Shown: piece by piece, positions 26,981 through 40,222 of the stretch
Layout of the letters: each line of letters starts with the position of its first letter
How positions within the stretch are numbered: the stretch's first letter is position 1
Assembly: GCF_003863965.1 (NCBI RefSeq)
Contig: NZ_RRCN01000001.1
Span: 685,923-749,922 of the forward strand
Length of the DNA: 64,000 nt
Origin: Paenibacillus oralis
GTDB lineage: Bacteria > Bacillota > Bacilli > Paenibacillales > Paenibacillaceae
Reading direction: 5' to 3'
Notes under the pieces: model-generated
The model's database searches: none
What the model saw: only the letters and a program-made list of their open reading frames with translations
Told to the model about the DNA's origin: nothing
Made by a program: the position numbers and the translations under genes

Positions 26981-27053
26981 AGCTCTCAACCGGGATCGAA
27001 CCGGTGACCTCATCCTTACCATGGATGCACTCTACCTACTGAGCTATGAGAGC
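26981..27053 (-). tRNA. tRNA-Thr (GGT), CCA not encoded
   Basis: Acceptor GCTCTCA/TGAGAGC, anticodon stem CATCC/GGATG with loop ATGGTAA. The base 3' of the discriminator continues TTT rather than CCA, unlike every other tRNA of this array, so the CCA must be added by nucleotidyltransferase. Confidence 0.93.
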
Positions 27054-27056
27054 AAG

Positions 27057-27132
27057 TGGCTCCCCGAACAGGACTCGAACCTGTGACAACTCGATTAACA
27101 GTCGAGTGCTCTACCAACTGAGCTATCAGGGA
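27057..27132 (-). tRNA. tRNA-Asn (GTT)
   Basis: Acceptor TCCCTGA paired with TCGGGGA, anticodon loop CTGTTAA, CCA encoded. First tRNA after 5S. Confidence 0.95.
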
Positions 27133-27137
27133 ACATT

Positions 27138-27254
27138 GCTTGGCGGCGTCCTACTCTCCCAGGACCCTTCGGTCCAAGTACCATCGGCGCTGGAGGGCTT
27201 AACGGCCGTGTTCGGGATGGGTACGCGTGGAACCCCTCCGCCATCGCCACCAAA
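27138..27254 (-). rRNA. rrf: 5S ribosomal RNA
   Basis: About 117 nt, from TTTGGTGGCGATGGCG to GCCGCCAAGC on the minus strand, with the usual CGAACACGGCC segment. Follows 23S and precedes tRNA-Asn. Confidence 0.93.
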
Positions 27255-27312
27255 CGATTTTCAAGGTGTTAATCCTTGAAAACTGGATACGAAACAAATT
27301 TGCCTTTTAGAT

Positions 27313-30249
<2,937 letters not shown>

Positions 30250-30483
30250 ATTTGCTCTGGCACAAAGCCTTCGCAATCACTACCTTAATTGAAACTTGTT
30301 TTGACACAAGTTCAGCTATGATGAATTTCAATTTGGCTTTGCAGCAAATTTAAATTCATCAGAAAAGGATTGTTCTAAAACGCAAATTTCGTTTCGTTAT
30401 CCAGTTTTCAAGGATCAATGACGAAATTTTGTAACGATCACGAAAAGTGACGTTCAAAATTTCAGCAAATTGATGAAATCATA

Positions 30484-30559
30484 TGGTGGAGCCAAGGAGG
30501 ATCGAACTCCTGACCTCCTGCTTGCAAGGCAGGCGCTCTCCCAGCTGAGCTATGGCCCC
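30484..30559 (-). tRNA. tRNA-Ala (TGC) in the 16S-23S spacer
   Basis: Acceptor GGGGCCA paired with TGGCTCC (G-U pairs), anticodon stem CTGCC with loop TTGCA, CCA encoded. It is the only tRNA in the spacer; tRNA-Ile, often its partner, is absent from this operon. The rest of the spacer (30250-30483, 30560-30688) carries pre-rRNA processing sequence with GTTTTCAAGGATCAA-type motifs also near the 5S and 16S ends. Confidence 0.94.
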
Positions 30560-30687
30560 GCAAATTCCATCAAAACTGAACAAATGGGAACTCGTCAATA
30601 AGTTCGACTTTGCAAGCAAAGTCTAATTATCCGGCCGCTTACGCGGACCGTATTTGTACCGTTCCGTTACAGGAACGAGGTACTCCA

Positions 30688-32245
<1,558 letters not shown>

Positions 32246-32418
32246 GATCGGAAGGAGGCTCATACCCGAAGGCTATGAGGTGTTCCATCCGAGGTTTGAC
32301 TTGCTCATTTAGAAAAACTGACGAGAAAATTAATTCTCATTAATACTCACTCGTTGTTCAGTTTTCAAAGATCAACTTCGTTTTCGTTCATCGCCGTTGT
32401 TTCAGCGGCGACTTTTAT

Positions 32419-32448
32419 AATATATCACAGTGAGTTGGGTTTTTGCAA
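32419..32448 (-). promoter_or_regulatory. Probable rRNA operon promoter
   Basis: Minus strand TTGCAA (32448-32443), 18-bp spacer, TATATT (32424-32419), about 170 bp before 16S. Other spacings to a nearby TATTAT are possible. 32246-32581 otherwise holds only the rRNA leader. Confidence 0.55.
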
Positions 32449-32581
32449 GAGGTTTTGTAGATTTTTTTGTTTCCACTTTAACCCAGTCAATCAAACCCGC
32501 GTCGCTGCTTTACATCCCTTACTAACGGGACGAATGCTAATTTAACATAATTCGCCCCCTATCGTCAACTCCAACTTTCTC

Positions 32582-32812
32582 TTATTGTTTCACTTGCGGA
32601 AAACGGGCCCGGCGGGCGTATTTGGACAGTTCTTTGGAAGGCGCAAAGCGGGCGTACATTCTAAATATCGTTTTATACCGATTGGCGATCGCATGCCGAA
32701 TATCCTGATCAAGCCGATGGTCGCTCATATCCAACAGCATTTCATCCAGCTCTTTTCGCAGTACATAATCAAGTTCCTTGCATTCTTTTTCGCTGAATAA
32801 CATTCCCAGCAT
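32582..32812 (-). CDS. Small conserved hypothetical protein (76 aa)
   Basis: 76 aa, charged and helical, no signal or membrane segment; ATG 32812 has AGAGGAG 10 bases upstream. Sequence such as KELDYVLRKELDEMLLDMSDHRLDQDIRHAIANRYKTIF resembles short uncharacterised Bacillales proteins, but I cannot name the family. It lies between the rrn operon and spoIIM. Function unknown. Confidence 0.7.
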   Translation of the reverse strand: MLGMLFSEKECKELDYVLRKELDEMLLDMSDHRLDQDIRHAIANRYKTIFRMYARFAPSKELSKYARRARFPQVKQ

Positions 32813-32921
32813 GACAGAACAACTCCTCTTTCGTCATAGATTCAAATGTTGAAATAGGGGATGCATTGTTCACCTAAGCTCGCCAGAGGTGCTTTACTGT
32901 TATGCACATTTTTTGGGAAAA

Positions 32922-33539
32922 TTATGATCCAACCAAATAAAAAGTCAGCGTGCTTTCGATAACGGCCGCGATGACCAAAAGCAAAACAACCCAGCATGCT
33001 CCACGGCAGAAAGCCGTAAAAAATCCCCGCCAGTCGACCGTTCTTTCCCCCGGATCCCTCGCGCCCCGCTCGCCCAGGCTTTTGATAACCAAATAGCCGA
33101 ATTGCAGGCCGAATCCCGAGGCGATCAGGATCGCCGGGATTTCAATAATGCCGTGGGGAAGCAGCCCGCGAACGATCAAATCCAGCACATGTTCTCCCCG
33201 GCTGCTGGCCGCCGCCACCACATACCCGAGCGCCACCCCGTTCATCAGCAGAAATATGCCCGGCAGCAGCCCCAGCAGCCCGCCCAAAACCATGATCGCG
33301 ACACTTTTTAAAGCATTGTTCAAGAAAATAAACGTGAAAAAATGCAGCTCCGGCGTCTCGGTTTGCGATAACTGCCGGCTGTATTCCCCCAATTTCTCAA
33401 GGTCCGGCAGAATCAACCGCGTCAGCGCATCGGCGTTGGCGGCCCCAAGCGCTACTCCTGCGGCAAAAATCAAAAAGGAAATCAGCATCGCCTTGCGGTA
33501 AAGCACCAAATCCATCATAAATCTTTTAAAGGAAAACAT
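32922..33539 (-). CDS. spoIIM: Stage II sporulation protein M
   Basis: 205 aa, five or so membrane spans, no cleavable signal. Family features are FFTFIFLNNALKSVAIMVLGG and HGIIEIPAILIASGFGLQ. SpoIIM joins SpoIID and SpoIIP in the septal peptidoglycan hydrolase complex needed for engulfment. Here it is transcribed divergently from pdaB. Confidence 0.9.
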   Translation of the reverse strand: MFSFKRFMMDLVLYRKAMLISFLIFAAGVALGAANADALTRLILPDLEKLGEYSRQLSQTETPELHFFTFIFLNNALKSVAIMVLGGLLGLLPGIFLLMNGVALGYVVAAASSRGEHVLDLIVRGLLPHGIIEIPAILIASGFGLQFGYLVIKSLGERGARDPGERTVDWRGFFTAFCRGACWVVLLLVIAAVIESTLTFYLVGS

Positions 33540-33667
33540 AGGTAACCTCCTTAAATTTCAGGGACAAGGGCGTCATAAAGCAGCGGGAAAAGCATACATT
33601 GGTACAAGCGGATCAGTGGATCAGTTCTGATCATTTCATTCTGATGACGAGAGGGGCTAAATTGCTA

Positions 33668-34477
33668 ATGAACAATTTCTTCTATGTCCTGAACGGGAAG
33701 AAAATCAAACGTTTTTTCTTTGTTTTCGCTGCGGCCCTGTTTGCCGCCGGCGTCATTTACGTGGAACGGGGCCAAGTCACCGTGTTTTCCGAAGAAAGCA
33801 CGCCTTCAGCCATTTATAGTGTCTCCACGAACAAAAAAGTCATTGCCCTGACCTTCGATATCAGTTGGGGAGATAAACGCGCCGAACCGATCCTCAAGGT
33901 GCTGAAGGATAAAAACGTGCAAAAAGCGACTTTTTTCCTTTCCGCCCCCTGGAGCAAAACTCATCCGGAACTGGTCAAGGCGATTCAGCAGCAGGGCTAC
34001 GAAATCGGCAGCCACGGGTATAAACATGTCAACTACAGCAGCCTTACCGATGAAGAGATATCACAGCAAATTACGACCGCCCATACCATTCTTACCGAGG
34101 TGACCGGACAACCGCCAAAACTGCTCAGACTGCCTAACGGCGATTTCGATAAAAGGGTGCTGAAAATCGCTGCCAGCCAAGGCTATCAAGTCATTCAGTG
34201 GGATACGGATTCCCAGGATTGGATGAACAAAGGCGTACAGACGATCGTCGAGCGCGTTGTGAACAAAGCTCACCCCGGAGATATCGTCCTTCTTCATGCC
34301 AGCGATTCGGTCAAGCAGACGCATGAAGCGCTGCCGACCATCATCGATGAGCTGCGTAAAAAAGGCTACGAATTCGTTACGGTCACCGATCTGCTTCAGG
34401 AAGCGAACGTACAGGGCAACGAGGTGCGCGATCAAGCCTGGCTGCAAGAGCAGTTGGACTTCGCTGCCGGCTTGTGA
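33668..34477 (+). CDS. pdaB: Sporulation polysaccharide deacetylase PdaB
   Basis: 269 aa from ATG 33668 (a TTG at 33662 sits closer to GAGGGG and is an alternative). N-terminal membrane anchor in the characteristic FFYVLNGKKIKRFFF. NodB domain (about 55-250) with TFDISWGD, SHGYKH (metal His) and LRLPNGDFD motifs; the first motif has ISWGD where active deacetylases have DDGP. PdaB keeps spore cortex intact late in sporulation. It converges on kbaA. Confidence 0.92.
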   Translation: MNNFFYVLNGKKIKRFFFVFAAALFAAGVIYVERGQVTVFSEESTPSAIYSVSTNKKVIALTFDISWGDKRAEPILKVLKDKNVQKATFFLSAPWSKTHPELVKAIQQQGYEIGSHGYKHVNYSSLTDEEISQQITTAHTILTEVTGQPPKLLRLPNGDFDKRVLKIAASQGYQVIQWDTDSQDWMNKGVQTIVERVVNKAHPGDIVLLHASDSVKQTHEALPTIIDELRKKGYEFVTVTDLLQEANVQGNEVRDQAWLQEQLDFAAGL

Positions 34478-34496
34478 AGCAATCGACGATATGAAC

Positions 34497-34529
34497 AAAA
34501 AAAGCCCAGTGCATTGCTGGGCCTTTTTA
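34497..34529. terminator. Bidirectional terminator between pdaB and kbaA
   Basis: AAAAAAGCCCAG / CTGGGCCTTTTT stem with a small loop between the convergent genes. Confidence 0.88.
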
Positions 34530-34543
34530 TGTATATCCTATCT

Positions 34544-35128
34544 TTAACGCTCCGGCTTCAGAACTTTATGCAAAATCAGGATCTGGTATGCGTTGCAGGC
34601 GATAAGCGGGGCAACGATCCAGGCCGTCGCCTCGGCCACTCCGATTTTCAGCACACCTACGGTTTCCACGATCGTCACCGCCACCATAAAAAACAAGGTC
34701 GGAATCCAGGCCGTTCCATTCGTGAACTTGGCCTTGAAATAGGCGGTTACGATGGCCACCACGAGTATAATGACGCCGAGGATGATGTCGGAAATCCCGC
34801 TTTTGTCCCCGCCCACGAATATCCGGAAAAACATGAGCTCCAGCAGTGCCAATGCCGTAAGCACCAGCTGTACATACTGCCATGATCTTCTGGAAAATAC
34901 GCCGGTCCCCATGTAATTGATCATCAGATACGCAAAAAAACCCATTTGCGAGTAAACGCTGACCATAATGCCAACACCGAGCAAGATGCCGATATTCACG
35001 AAAATATCGGCGACGCCGTTATATTTTACCGTATCGGTCCACTGCAGCAGCAAGCCGACGATCAGCGATATGGCCGCGCCTACGCCCAAAGAAGTCGAGA
35101 ACAGATAAAGCCACTTTTTCAGGTTCAA
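34544..35128 (-). CDS. kbaA: KinB-signalling pathway activation protein
   Basis: 194 aa, six hydrophobic segments. N-terminal MNLKKWLYLFSTSLGVG and the SQMGFFAYLMINYMGTGVF region are typical of KbaA, which is needed for KinB to feed the Spo0A phosphorelay at the start of sporulation. It is divergent from gerD; in B. subtilis the same genes (salA, gerD, kbaA, pdaB) are neighbours beside an rrn operon. Confidence 0.9.
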   Translation of the reverse strand: MNLKKWLYLFSTSLGVGAAISLIVGLLLQWTDTVKYNGVADIFVNIGILLGVGIMVSVYSQMGFFAYLMINYMGTGVFSRRSWQYVQLVLTALALLELMFFRIFVGGDKSGISDIILGVIILVVAIVTAYFKAKFTNGTAWIPTLFFMVAVTIVETVGVLKIGVAEATAWIVAPLIACNAYQILILHKVLKPER

Positions 35129-35268
35129 GCCCCTACACCCCCACTATCGAAATATTTTACCAACGTTCCCGTCAAAAAACCATTCTTTTCAGCCTTTTCA
35201 TTGGGATAATTCCGTTTTGAAGCTGCATACTAAAACCAGCAATAATGATGATAAGGAGGAAGGGAACC

Positions 35269-36033
35269 ATGAAATTGCGGGGTACCCGTTGGTTTTTATG
35301 TTTTTTATGTGCATTTGCTCTTCCGCTGGCGGCCTGCGGTTCTGAACAAAGCTCCTCCTCTTCCCAGGGTGGTGGAGGTTATAAAGAAACGAAATCGATG
35401 GTGATCGATATCCTGAAAACGGACGAAGGCAAAAAAGCGGTCTACGAAGCGCTGAGCTCCCCAAGCGGCGGTGGCGGCGGTGGCTCCGATCCCGGTTCGG
35501 AATCCGGTTCAGGCGGAGGGGGCGGAGCCGGAGGAGGCGGCGGCGGAACTTTCGGCGTCAAAATGATTCTCCCGCCGCAAACCAACAACGATGTGCGCAT
35601 GGCCGTTAAAGAAACGATCACTTCTCCGGAATACAAAAAGGAAATCGAGAAAATCATGACCGATCCTCAATTTGCCGGGGATTTTGCCAAAGCCATCAGC
35701 TCGCAAAACAAAGAGCTCCATATGCAGTTAATCAAAGATCCGACGTATCAGAAATCCATGACCGACATGCTGAAATCGCCGGAAGTCACGAAAATGTTTT
35801 TCGATCTGACGAAAACCCCGGATTACCGTAAGCAAACGATGACCATCATGCAGGAATCGATGCAAAGCCCGCTGTTCCGCATGGAAGTGCGGGAACTGCT
35901 GAAAACGGTCGTTCAGGAAGAACTGCAGCCGAAGGTTGAAAAAGCGCCGCAGAAGCAAGGCCAAGAAGGGGGAGAAGGCCAAGGAGGCGGCGAAGGTCAA
36001 GGAGGCGGCGGCGGTGGCGGCGGTTCGTCTTAA
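35269..36033 (+). CDS. gerD: Spore germination lipoprotein GerD, with glycine-rich inserts
   Basis: 254 aa from ATG 35269 (AAGGAGGAAGG upstream). Lipobox LPLAAC gives a lipid-modified Cys23. The GerD core (about 105-215: DVRMAVKETITSPEYKKEIEKI to VRELLKTVVQEELQP) is the helical trimerisation region; GerD clusters nutrient receptors in the inner spore membrane. B. subtilis GerD is about 185 aa. Extra length comes from a Ser/Gly stretch after the Cys, a Gly tract at about 73-100 and a Gly/Glu tract at the end. Confidence 0.9.
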   Translation: MKLRGTRWFLCFLCAFALPLAACGSEQSSSSSQGGGGYKETKSMVIDILKTDEGKKAVYEALSSPSGGGGGGSDPGSESGSGGGGGAGGGGGGTFGVKMILPPQTNNDVRMAVKETITSPEYKKEIEKIMTDPQFAGDFAKAISSQNKELHMQLIKDPTYQKSMTDMLKSPEVTKMFFDLTKTPDYRKQTMTIMQESMQSPLFRMEVRELLKTVVQEELQPKVEKAPQKQGQEGGEGQGGGEGQGGGGGGGGSS

Positions 36034-36050
36034 GCCCCGCGCGAACACAA

Positions 36051-36080
36051 AAAAAAGACTGGCCGGAGGTCAGTCTTTTT
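36051..36080. terminator. Terminator shared by gerD and salA, overlapping the salA stop
   Basis: AAAAAAGACTGGCC-GGA-GGTCAGTCTTTTT. The convergent salA gene ends inside the stem (stop at 36070-36072). Confidence 0.88.
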
Positions 36081-37191
36081 CGCATTTATCGACGATCCGT
36101 CCAGCCAGCTCATCATACAATTTGCCGGCCGGAGTGTCCGCTTTATATACCGAAGGCGAGAAGTCGGGCTCGGACGGGTGATTGTCCGGCGCGCCCAGCG
36201 GAATCTGCGCGAGCAGCTCGGTATGGAGCGATTCGGCCAGCCGGGCCCCACCGCCTTTGCCGAAGATGTACTCTTTTTCCCCGCATTTTGAGCATTCGTA
36301 ATACGCCATGTTCTCGACGACGCCCAGCACTTCATGTTCGGTTCTTAACGCCATCGTCCCCGCTCTGGCCGCCACAAAGGCCGCCGTGGCATGCGGCGTC
36401 GTTACGATGATCTCCCGGCTCTGGGGAATCATTTGGTGCACGTCAAGCGCAATATCGCCCGTCCCCGGAGGAAAGTCAAGGAGCAGATAATCCAGTTCGC
36501 CCCAATGAACATCGTTAAAAAATTGACGCAGCATCTTGCCGAGCATCGGCCCCCGCCAAATGACGGGATTGTTGTCTTGAATGAAAAAGCCCATCGACAT
36601 GACTTTTACACCAAACCGTTCAACCGGGACGATCACCCCGTCTTCCACGCTAGGCGCCTCTTCAATGCCCATCATATCGGGCACGCTGAATCCGTAAATG
36701 TCCGCGTCGATCAAGCCGACCCGTTTGCCTTGGCGTGCAAGCGCGACCGCCAGATTGACCGTGACGGTCGATTTGCCGACTCCGCCCTTCCCGCTGGCCA
36801 CGGCTATAAAATGCACGCCGGACGCGGGATCGAGAACCGGCAGGTGCTCCAGTCCGGCGCCGTGGCCCTTCAGTTCCCTGCCGCCCTCCGCCGGCCCGGA
36901 TGCGGCGCCGCCAGAACCGCCTGAGCCGCGGGCCTCTTCCCGCTCCCGCTCGGACGCTTCGCGGAAACGAATATGTACGTCAGGCACGCCCGCCTCGGCC
37001 AGACGGTAGCGGATTTCCCGCTCCACTTCCGCCAGTTCCTCGCTGTCCTTGTCCATGCATACTACGGTTAAAGCGACCCGATTCTCTTTAATCATCATAT
37101 CGCGAATCCATTGCATCTCCACCAGACTTCGCTTCGTCGCCGGTTCGGCAACGGGACGCAATGCAGCCTGGAGTTCATCCTTCGTTAACAA
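36070..37191 (-). CDS. salA: Mrp/NBP35-type P-loop ATPase, SalA homologue
   Basis: 373 aa from TTG 37191: AGGTG lies 6 bases upstream and the product then starts LTKDELQAALRPV, the conserved MIP18-like beginning; the GTG at 37200 is too close. A Gly/Ala/Glu-rich linker (about 85-110) leads to the MinD-like domain with Walker A ASGKGGVGKST and Walker B LDFPPGTGD. CSKCG near the C-terminus can hold a bridging iron-sulfur cluster. Mrp proteins carry Fe-S clusters; in B. subtilis SalA also represses scoC. Confidence 0.9.
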   Translation of the reverse strand: MLTKDELQAALRPVAEPATKRSLVEMQWIRDMMIKENRVALTVVCMDKDSEELAEVEREIRYRLAEAGVPDVHIRFREASEREREEARGSGGSGGAASGPAEGGRELKGHGAGLEHLPVLDPASGVHFIAVASGKGGVGKSTVTVNLAVALARQGKRVGLIDADIYGFSVPDMMGIEEAPSVEDGVIVPVERFGVKVMSMGFFIQDNNPVIWRGPMLGKMLRQFFNDVHWGELDYLLLDFPPGTGDIALDVHQMIPQSREIIVTTPHATAAFVAARAGTMALRTEHEVLGVVENMAYYECSKCGEKEYIFGKGGGARLAESLHTELLAQIPLGAPDNHPSEPDFSPSVYKADTPAGKLYDELAGRIVDKCEKD

Positions 37192-37250
37192 TGAAAGCAC
37201 CTCGACTTCATCAGATAGTTGGCTGGTTCATTATGATGTTTATTATAGCA

Positions 37251-38021
37251 TTACCTGACGCCGTCTGCCGGGCTTTTGAGTTTTTCGCCGGAATAATAGC
37301 GCAATATGCCTTGATAAATCGAAGCAGCCACTTTGCGTTGATAGGCTTCGCTGCCGAGCAGGGAGGCTTCCTCGGGATTGGACAAAAAACCGACCTCCAC
37401 GAGCACCGAAGGAATCCGCACCGTCTCCAGCAAATAGACGGTTTTATCCGACGGCTTGGCGACCCGGTCCGTATTTTCCAGGTTCCGTTTGAGCTCCTCC
37501 TGAACAAGCGCCGCTAAATTGGCGCTGTCCGCATGATTAGGGTAGTAGAACGACTGCGCCCCGCGCCAGCGCGGCGACGGAATGCTGTTCATATGAATGC
37601 TCACCAGCAGATCAGCCTGATTTTCCTCGACAAAGCGAACGCGGCGTTTCAAATCCTCCGTTTTGCGTTTACTGAACCCACGTGTCCCTTCATTCGCCAG
37701 ATCCTTATCCTCTTCCCGCGTCATGACGACAACCGCCCCGGCCTGCTGCAAATAATCGCGCAAATACAGCGATACGGCCAGATTAATGTCCTTTTCGATC
37801 TGCCCTTGCCGGCTGACAGCGCCCCCATCCGGACCGCCGTGCCCCGCGTCAAGCGCAATAACCCGTCCCGCAAGCGGAAGGCTCCAGTATTTCCATACCT
37901 TTTGCGCAGGAGCTTGATATAACGCTATACCGATGAGCAAGGCAACAAGGCAGACGCCGATCAGCGCCTTTTTAATATGGTTCAAGGGTATCCATAGCGT
38001 TACCTTATCTTTTTCGCCCAT
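37251..38021 (-). CDS. cwlD: Germination-specific N-acetylmuramoyl-L-alanine amidase CwlD
   Basis: 256 aa. Signal anchor at about 15-35, then an Amidase_3 domain: ALDAGHGGPDGGAVS (zinc His), SIHMNSIPS (zinc His), and the glutamate in VLVEVGFLSNPEEA. CwlD removes peptide side chains so that muramic-delta-lactam can form in spore cortex. Lies upstream of salA as in Bacillus. Confidence 0.93.
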   Translation of the reverse strand: MGEKDKVTLWIPLNHIKKALIGVCLVALLIGIALYQAPAQKVWKYWSLPLAGRVIALDAGHGGPDGGAVSRQGQIEKDINLAVSLYLRDYLQQAGAVVVMTREEDKDLANEGTRGFSKRKTEDLKRRVRFVEENQADLLVSIHMNSIPSPRWRGAQSFYYPNHADSANLAALVQEELKRNLENTDRVAKPSDKTVYLLETVRIPSVLVEVGFLSNPEEASLLGSEAYQRKVAASIYQGILRYYSGEKLKSPADGVR

Positions 38022-38093
38022 AAAAAAGCCACCTTTCTCCCCTTCATGACATTAACCATGATATGGGACAAGGTGGACAAATATGACTGGCTG

Positions 38094-39263
38094 TTAACTT
38101 GTCACTTGCGATTTCATACCCTCGATCAGCACCTGGGCCACCTCGGGACGGGTAAATTCCGGCGGCGGGCAGATGCCCTCGCGCAGCAGCCCCCGCACTT
38201 TAGTGCCGGACAAAGTTAAATGATCTTCCTTCGGATGCGGGCAGGTTTTACTGGAAGCCATGTTGCCGCACTTCGTGCAAAAGAAGCTGTGCTCGAAAAA
38301 CAGCGGCGAAATACCCAACTCCTCGGCGGTAAAGTTCGAAAAAATCTCCTGCGCCTCATACGTTCCGTAATAATCGCCGACCCCGGCATGATCGCGGCCA
38401 ACGATGAAATGCGTACAGCCGTAGTTTTTCCGCACCATCGCATGGAAAATCGCTTCACGCGGTCCCGCGTAGCGCATCGCCGCCGGGAATACGCCCAGGA
38501 ACGTGCGGTCTTTGGGATAATAATTTTCGAGCAGCGTCAAATAACTTTTCATTCTCACGTCTGCCGGAACATCGTCGGACTTGGTCTCGCCGACAAGCGG
38601 GTTCAAAAACAGGCCGTCCACAATCTCCAGCGCGCTCTTTTGGATGTATTCATGCGCCCGGTGCACGGGGTTGCGGGTCTGAAAGCCAACGACCTTCCTC
38701 CAGCCCTTCTCGGCAAAGATACGGCGCGTGTCCGCCGGATCGAAGTAAAACTCCCCGAAGCGAGCCGGCTGCGGCCGATTCAGCACCTGTACCGAACCGC
38801 CGGCATAATACGGCGAACGCTCAAACAGCTTTCTTACGCCCGGGTGCTCGATATCGTCCGTTTTGAAGACATTTTTGGCTTCCTCTCCATGGTCGACCTC
38901 ATAGATGCTTCCAATTTCAAGCAGCGCGTAAATGACGCCGTCCTGTTCCCCGGTTAGCGCAACCTTTTCCCCTACGGCCAACAGCTTCGCCTGTTCCTTG
39001 CTGACGGAAAGGGTAATCGGGATGCTCCATATGGTACCGTCCGCCAGCCGCATCCGCTGCACCACGGAACGGTAATCCGCTTCGTTCATAAAGCCGGTTA
39101 ACGGCGAAAAAGCACCGACCCCAATCAGGTCCAAATCGGATATCGTCCAGGCATTGATGGAAATCGACTGAAGTTCCCGCGCCAACGCCAATAATTCAGT
39201 ACGCTCCTCGCCGGTCACGAGCCTATTCACCAGGCTGCCTCCATGCGGTAAAATTGCCGTCAT
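38094..39263 (-). CDS. sat: Sulfate adenylyltransferase (ATP sulfurylase)
   Basis: 389 aa from ATG 39263 (GGGGGAG upstream). Makes APS from sulfate and [18 protein letters not shown] holds the QxRN and HxxH nucleotide-binding motifs, followed by [12 protein letters not shown]-terminal [15 protein letters not shown] is a zinc-knuckle-like insert seen in Bacillus enzymes. Follows cysH by about 50 bp; the two form an operon. No APS kinase gene is adjacent, which fits direct APS reduction. Confidence 0.95.
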   Translation of the reverse strand: MTAILPHGGSLVNRLVTGEERTELLALARELQSISINAWTISDLDLIGVGAFSPLTGFMNEADYRSVVQRMRLADGTIWSIPITLSVSKEQAKLLAVGEKVALTGEQDGVIYALLEIGSIYEVDHGEEAKNVFKTDDIEHPGVRKLFERSPYYAGGSVQVLNRPQPARFGEFYFDPADTRRIFAEKGWRKVVGFQTRNPVHRAHEYIQKSALEIVDGLFLNPLVGETKSDDVPADVRMKSYLTLLENYYPKDRTFLGVFPAAMRYAGPREAIFHAMVRKNYGCTHFIVGRDHAGVGDYYGTYEAQEIFSNFTAEELGISPLFFEHSFFCTKCGNMASSKTCPHPKEDHLTLSGTKVRGLLREGICPPPEFTRPEVAQVLIEGMKSQVTS

Positions 39264-39311
39264 TTGATCTCCCCCAATTTCCAATTCGTTTGTCGCTTTT
39301 GCATTAGCGTA

Positions 39312-40013
39312 TTATTTGTGCAACCCGCATTCCGTCTTTTCCGTGCCGGCCCAACGTCCTGCCCGAGGGTCTTCCCCTGGCATAACCGGCCGTGTGCAGT
39401 ACTCACAGCCGATGCTTGGGAAATTCCGATCGTGCAGCGGGTTGTAAATGAGCTGATTGTCCCGGATGTAGTTCCATACATCATCCGACGTCCAATCTGC
39501 CAACGGATTGAATTTGACCAAGCCGAATTTAACGTCGTATTCGACCTTCTTGGCATTGGCCCGCGTTGGCGCCTGGTCGCGGCGTATTCCCGTAATCCAA
39601 GCCTCGTAACCGCCAAGCACGCGGGTTAACGGCTCCACCTTGCGAATATTGCAGCAGGCGTTCGGATCGGATTTCCACAGTTCATCCCCGTGCTTCTCCG
39701 CTTGCTCCTCCGGCGTAAGCTTCGGGGATACGCGTACGAACTCCAGATTATATTGGGCCGCAATCGCATCGCGCGTCTCATACGTTTCTTTAAAGTGAAA
39801 ATCGGTATCCAGATAAAAAATATCCGTGGATGGACTGATTTTCTGCAGCATGTCAACGATCACGACATCTTCCGCGCCGAAGCTGCAGGCGAAAGTGATG
39901 TTCGGAAACGCCTCGACCGCCCAGGCAATGATCTCCTGCGGGGTGTAGGTTTCAAATTCCTCCGCCTTTGTGTGAATCAGCTGTTCTTTTTCCAATAAAT
40001 TCAATGATTTCAA
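39312..40013 (-). CDS. cysH: Adenylyl-sulfate reductase, thioredoxin-dependent, [4Fe-4S] type
   Basis: 233 aa. Reduces APS (and possibly PAPS) to sulfite. PP-loop-like N-terminal ACSFGAEDVVIVDML. The cysteines CC (CCNIRKVEPL) and CEYC are the four [4Fe-4S] ligands that distinguish APS-type reductases from cluster-free PAPS enzymes. Catalytic Cys in TECGLHK at the end. First gene of the sulfate operon, with a promoter and operator-like dyad upstream. Confidence 0.94.
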   Translation of the reverse strand: MKSLNLLEKEQLIHTKAEEFETYTPQEIIAWAVEAFPNITFACSFGAEDVVIVDMLQKISPSTDIFYLDTDFHFKETYETRDAIAAQYNLEFVRVSPKLTPEEQAEKHGDELWKSDPNACCNIRKVEPLTRVLGGYEAWITGIRRDQAPTRANAKKVEYDVKFGLVKFNPLADWTSDDVWNYIRDNQLIYNPLHDRNFPSIGCEYCTRPVMPGEDPRAGRWAGTEKTECGLHK

Positions 40014-40052
40014 CCTCCCACTAAGGTATGCCTATGGATGGAATAAAACCGA

Positions 40053-40065
40053 CTAATCAGATTAG
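40053..40065 (-). promoter_or_regulatory. 13-bp dyad in the cysH leader (operator candidate)
   Basis: Perfect palindrome CTAATC-T-GATTAG placed 14 bp downstream of the -10 element. Its position would suit a repressor of sulfur genes; the binding protein is not known to me. Confidence 0.45.
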
Positions 40066-40078
40066 AATTATATTTTTA

Positions 40079-40106
40079 AGTATAAAACATAAATATGATA
40101 AGTCAA
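40079..40106 (-). promoter_or_regulatory. SigA-type promoter of cysH-sat
   Basis: TTGACT (40106-40101), 16-bp spacer, TATACT (40084-40079). Confidence 0.72.
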
Positions 40107-40184
40107 CAAAAAAAATCCATTTTGAAAAAAAGACCAGCTTTTCAACATAAAAAAGATGTATATGTACGAAAAAGCAAAAAAGCC

Positions 40185-40212
40185 CTTCTCCGAAAGCCGG
40201 AGAAGGGCTTAG
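40185..40212 (-). terminator. Terminator after rpsI
   Basis: Minus strand AAGCCCTTCTCCG / CGGAGAAGGGCTT stem, 5-nt loop, TTTT. Confidence 0.93.
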
Positions 40213-40222
40213 CTTGCAAATA

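Noticed and set aside
26126..27279. Open frames with a GIEPTLPAW or RNRTRTCDNS-like sequence
   Set aside because: They are translations of tRNA and 5S genes on the opposite strand.
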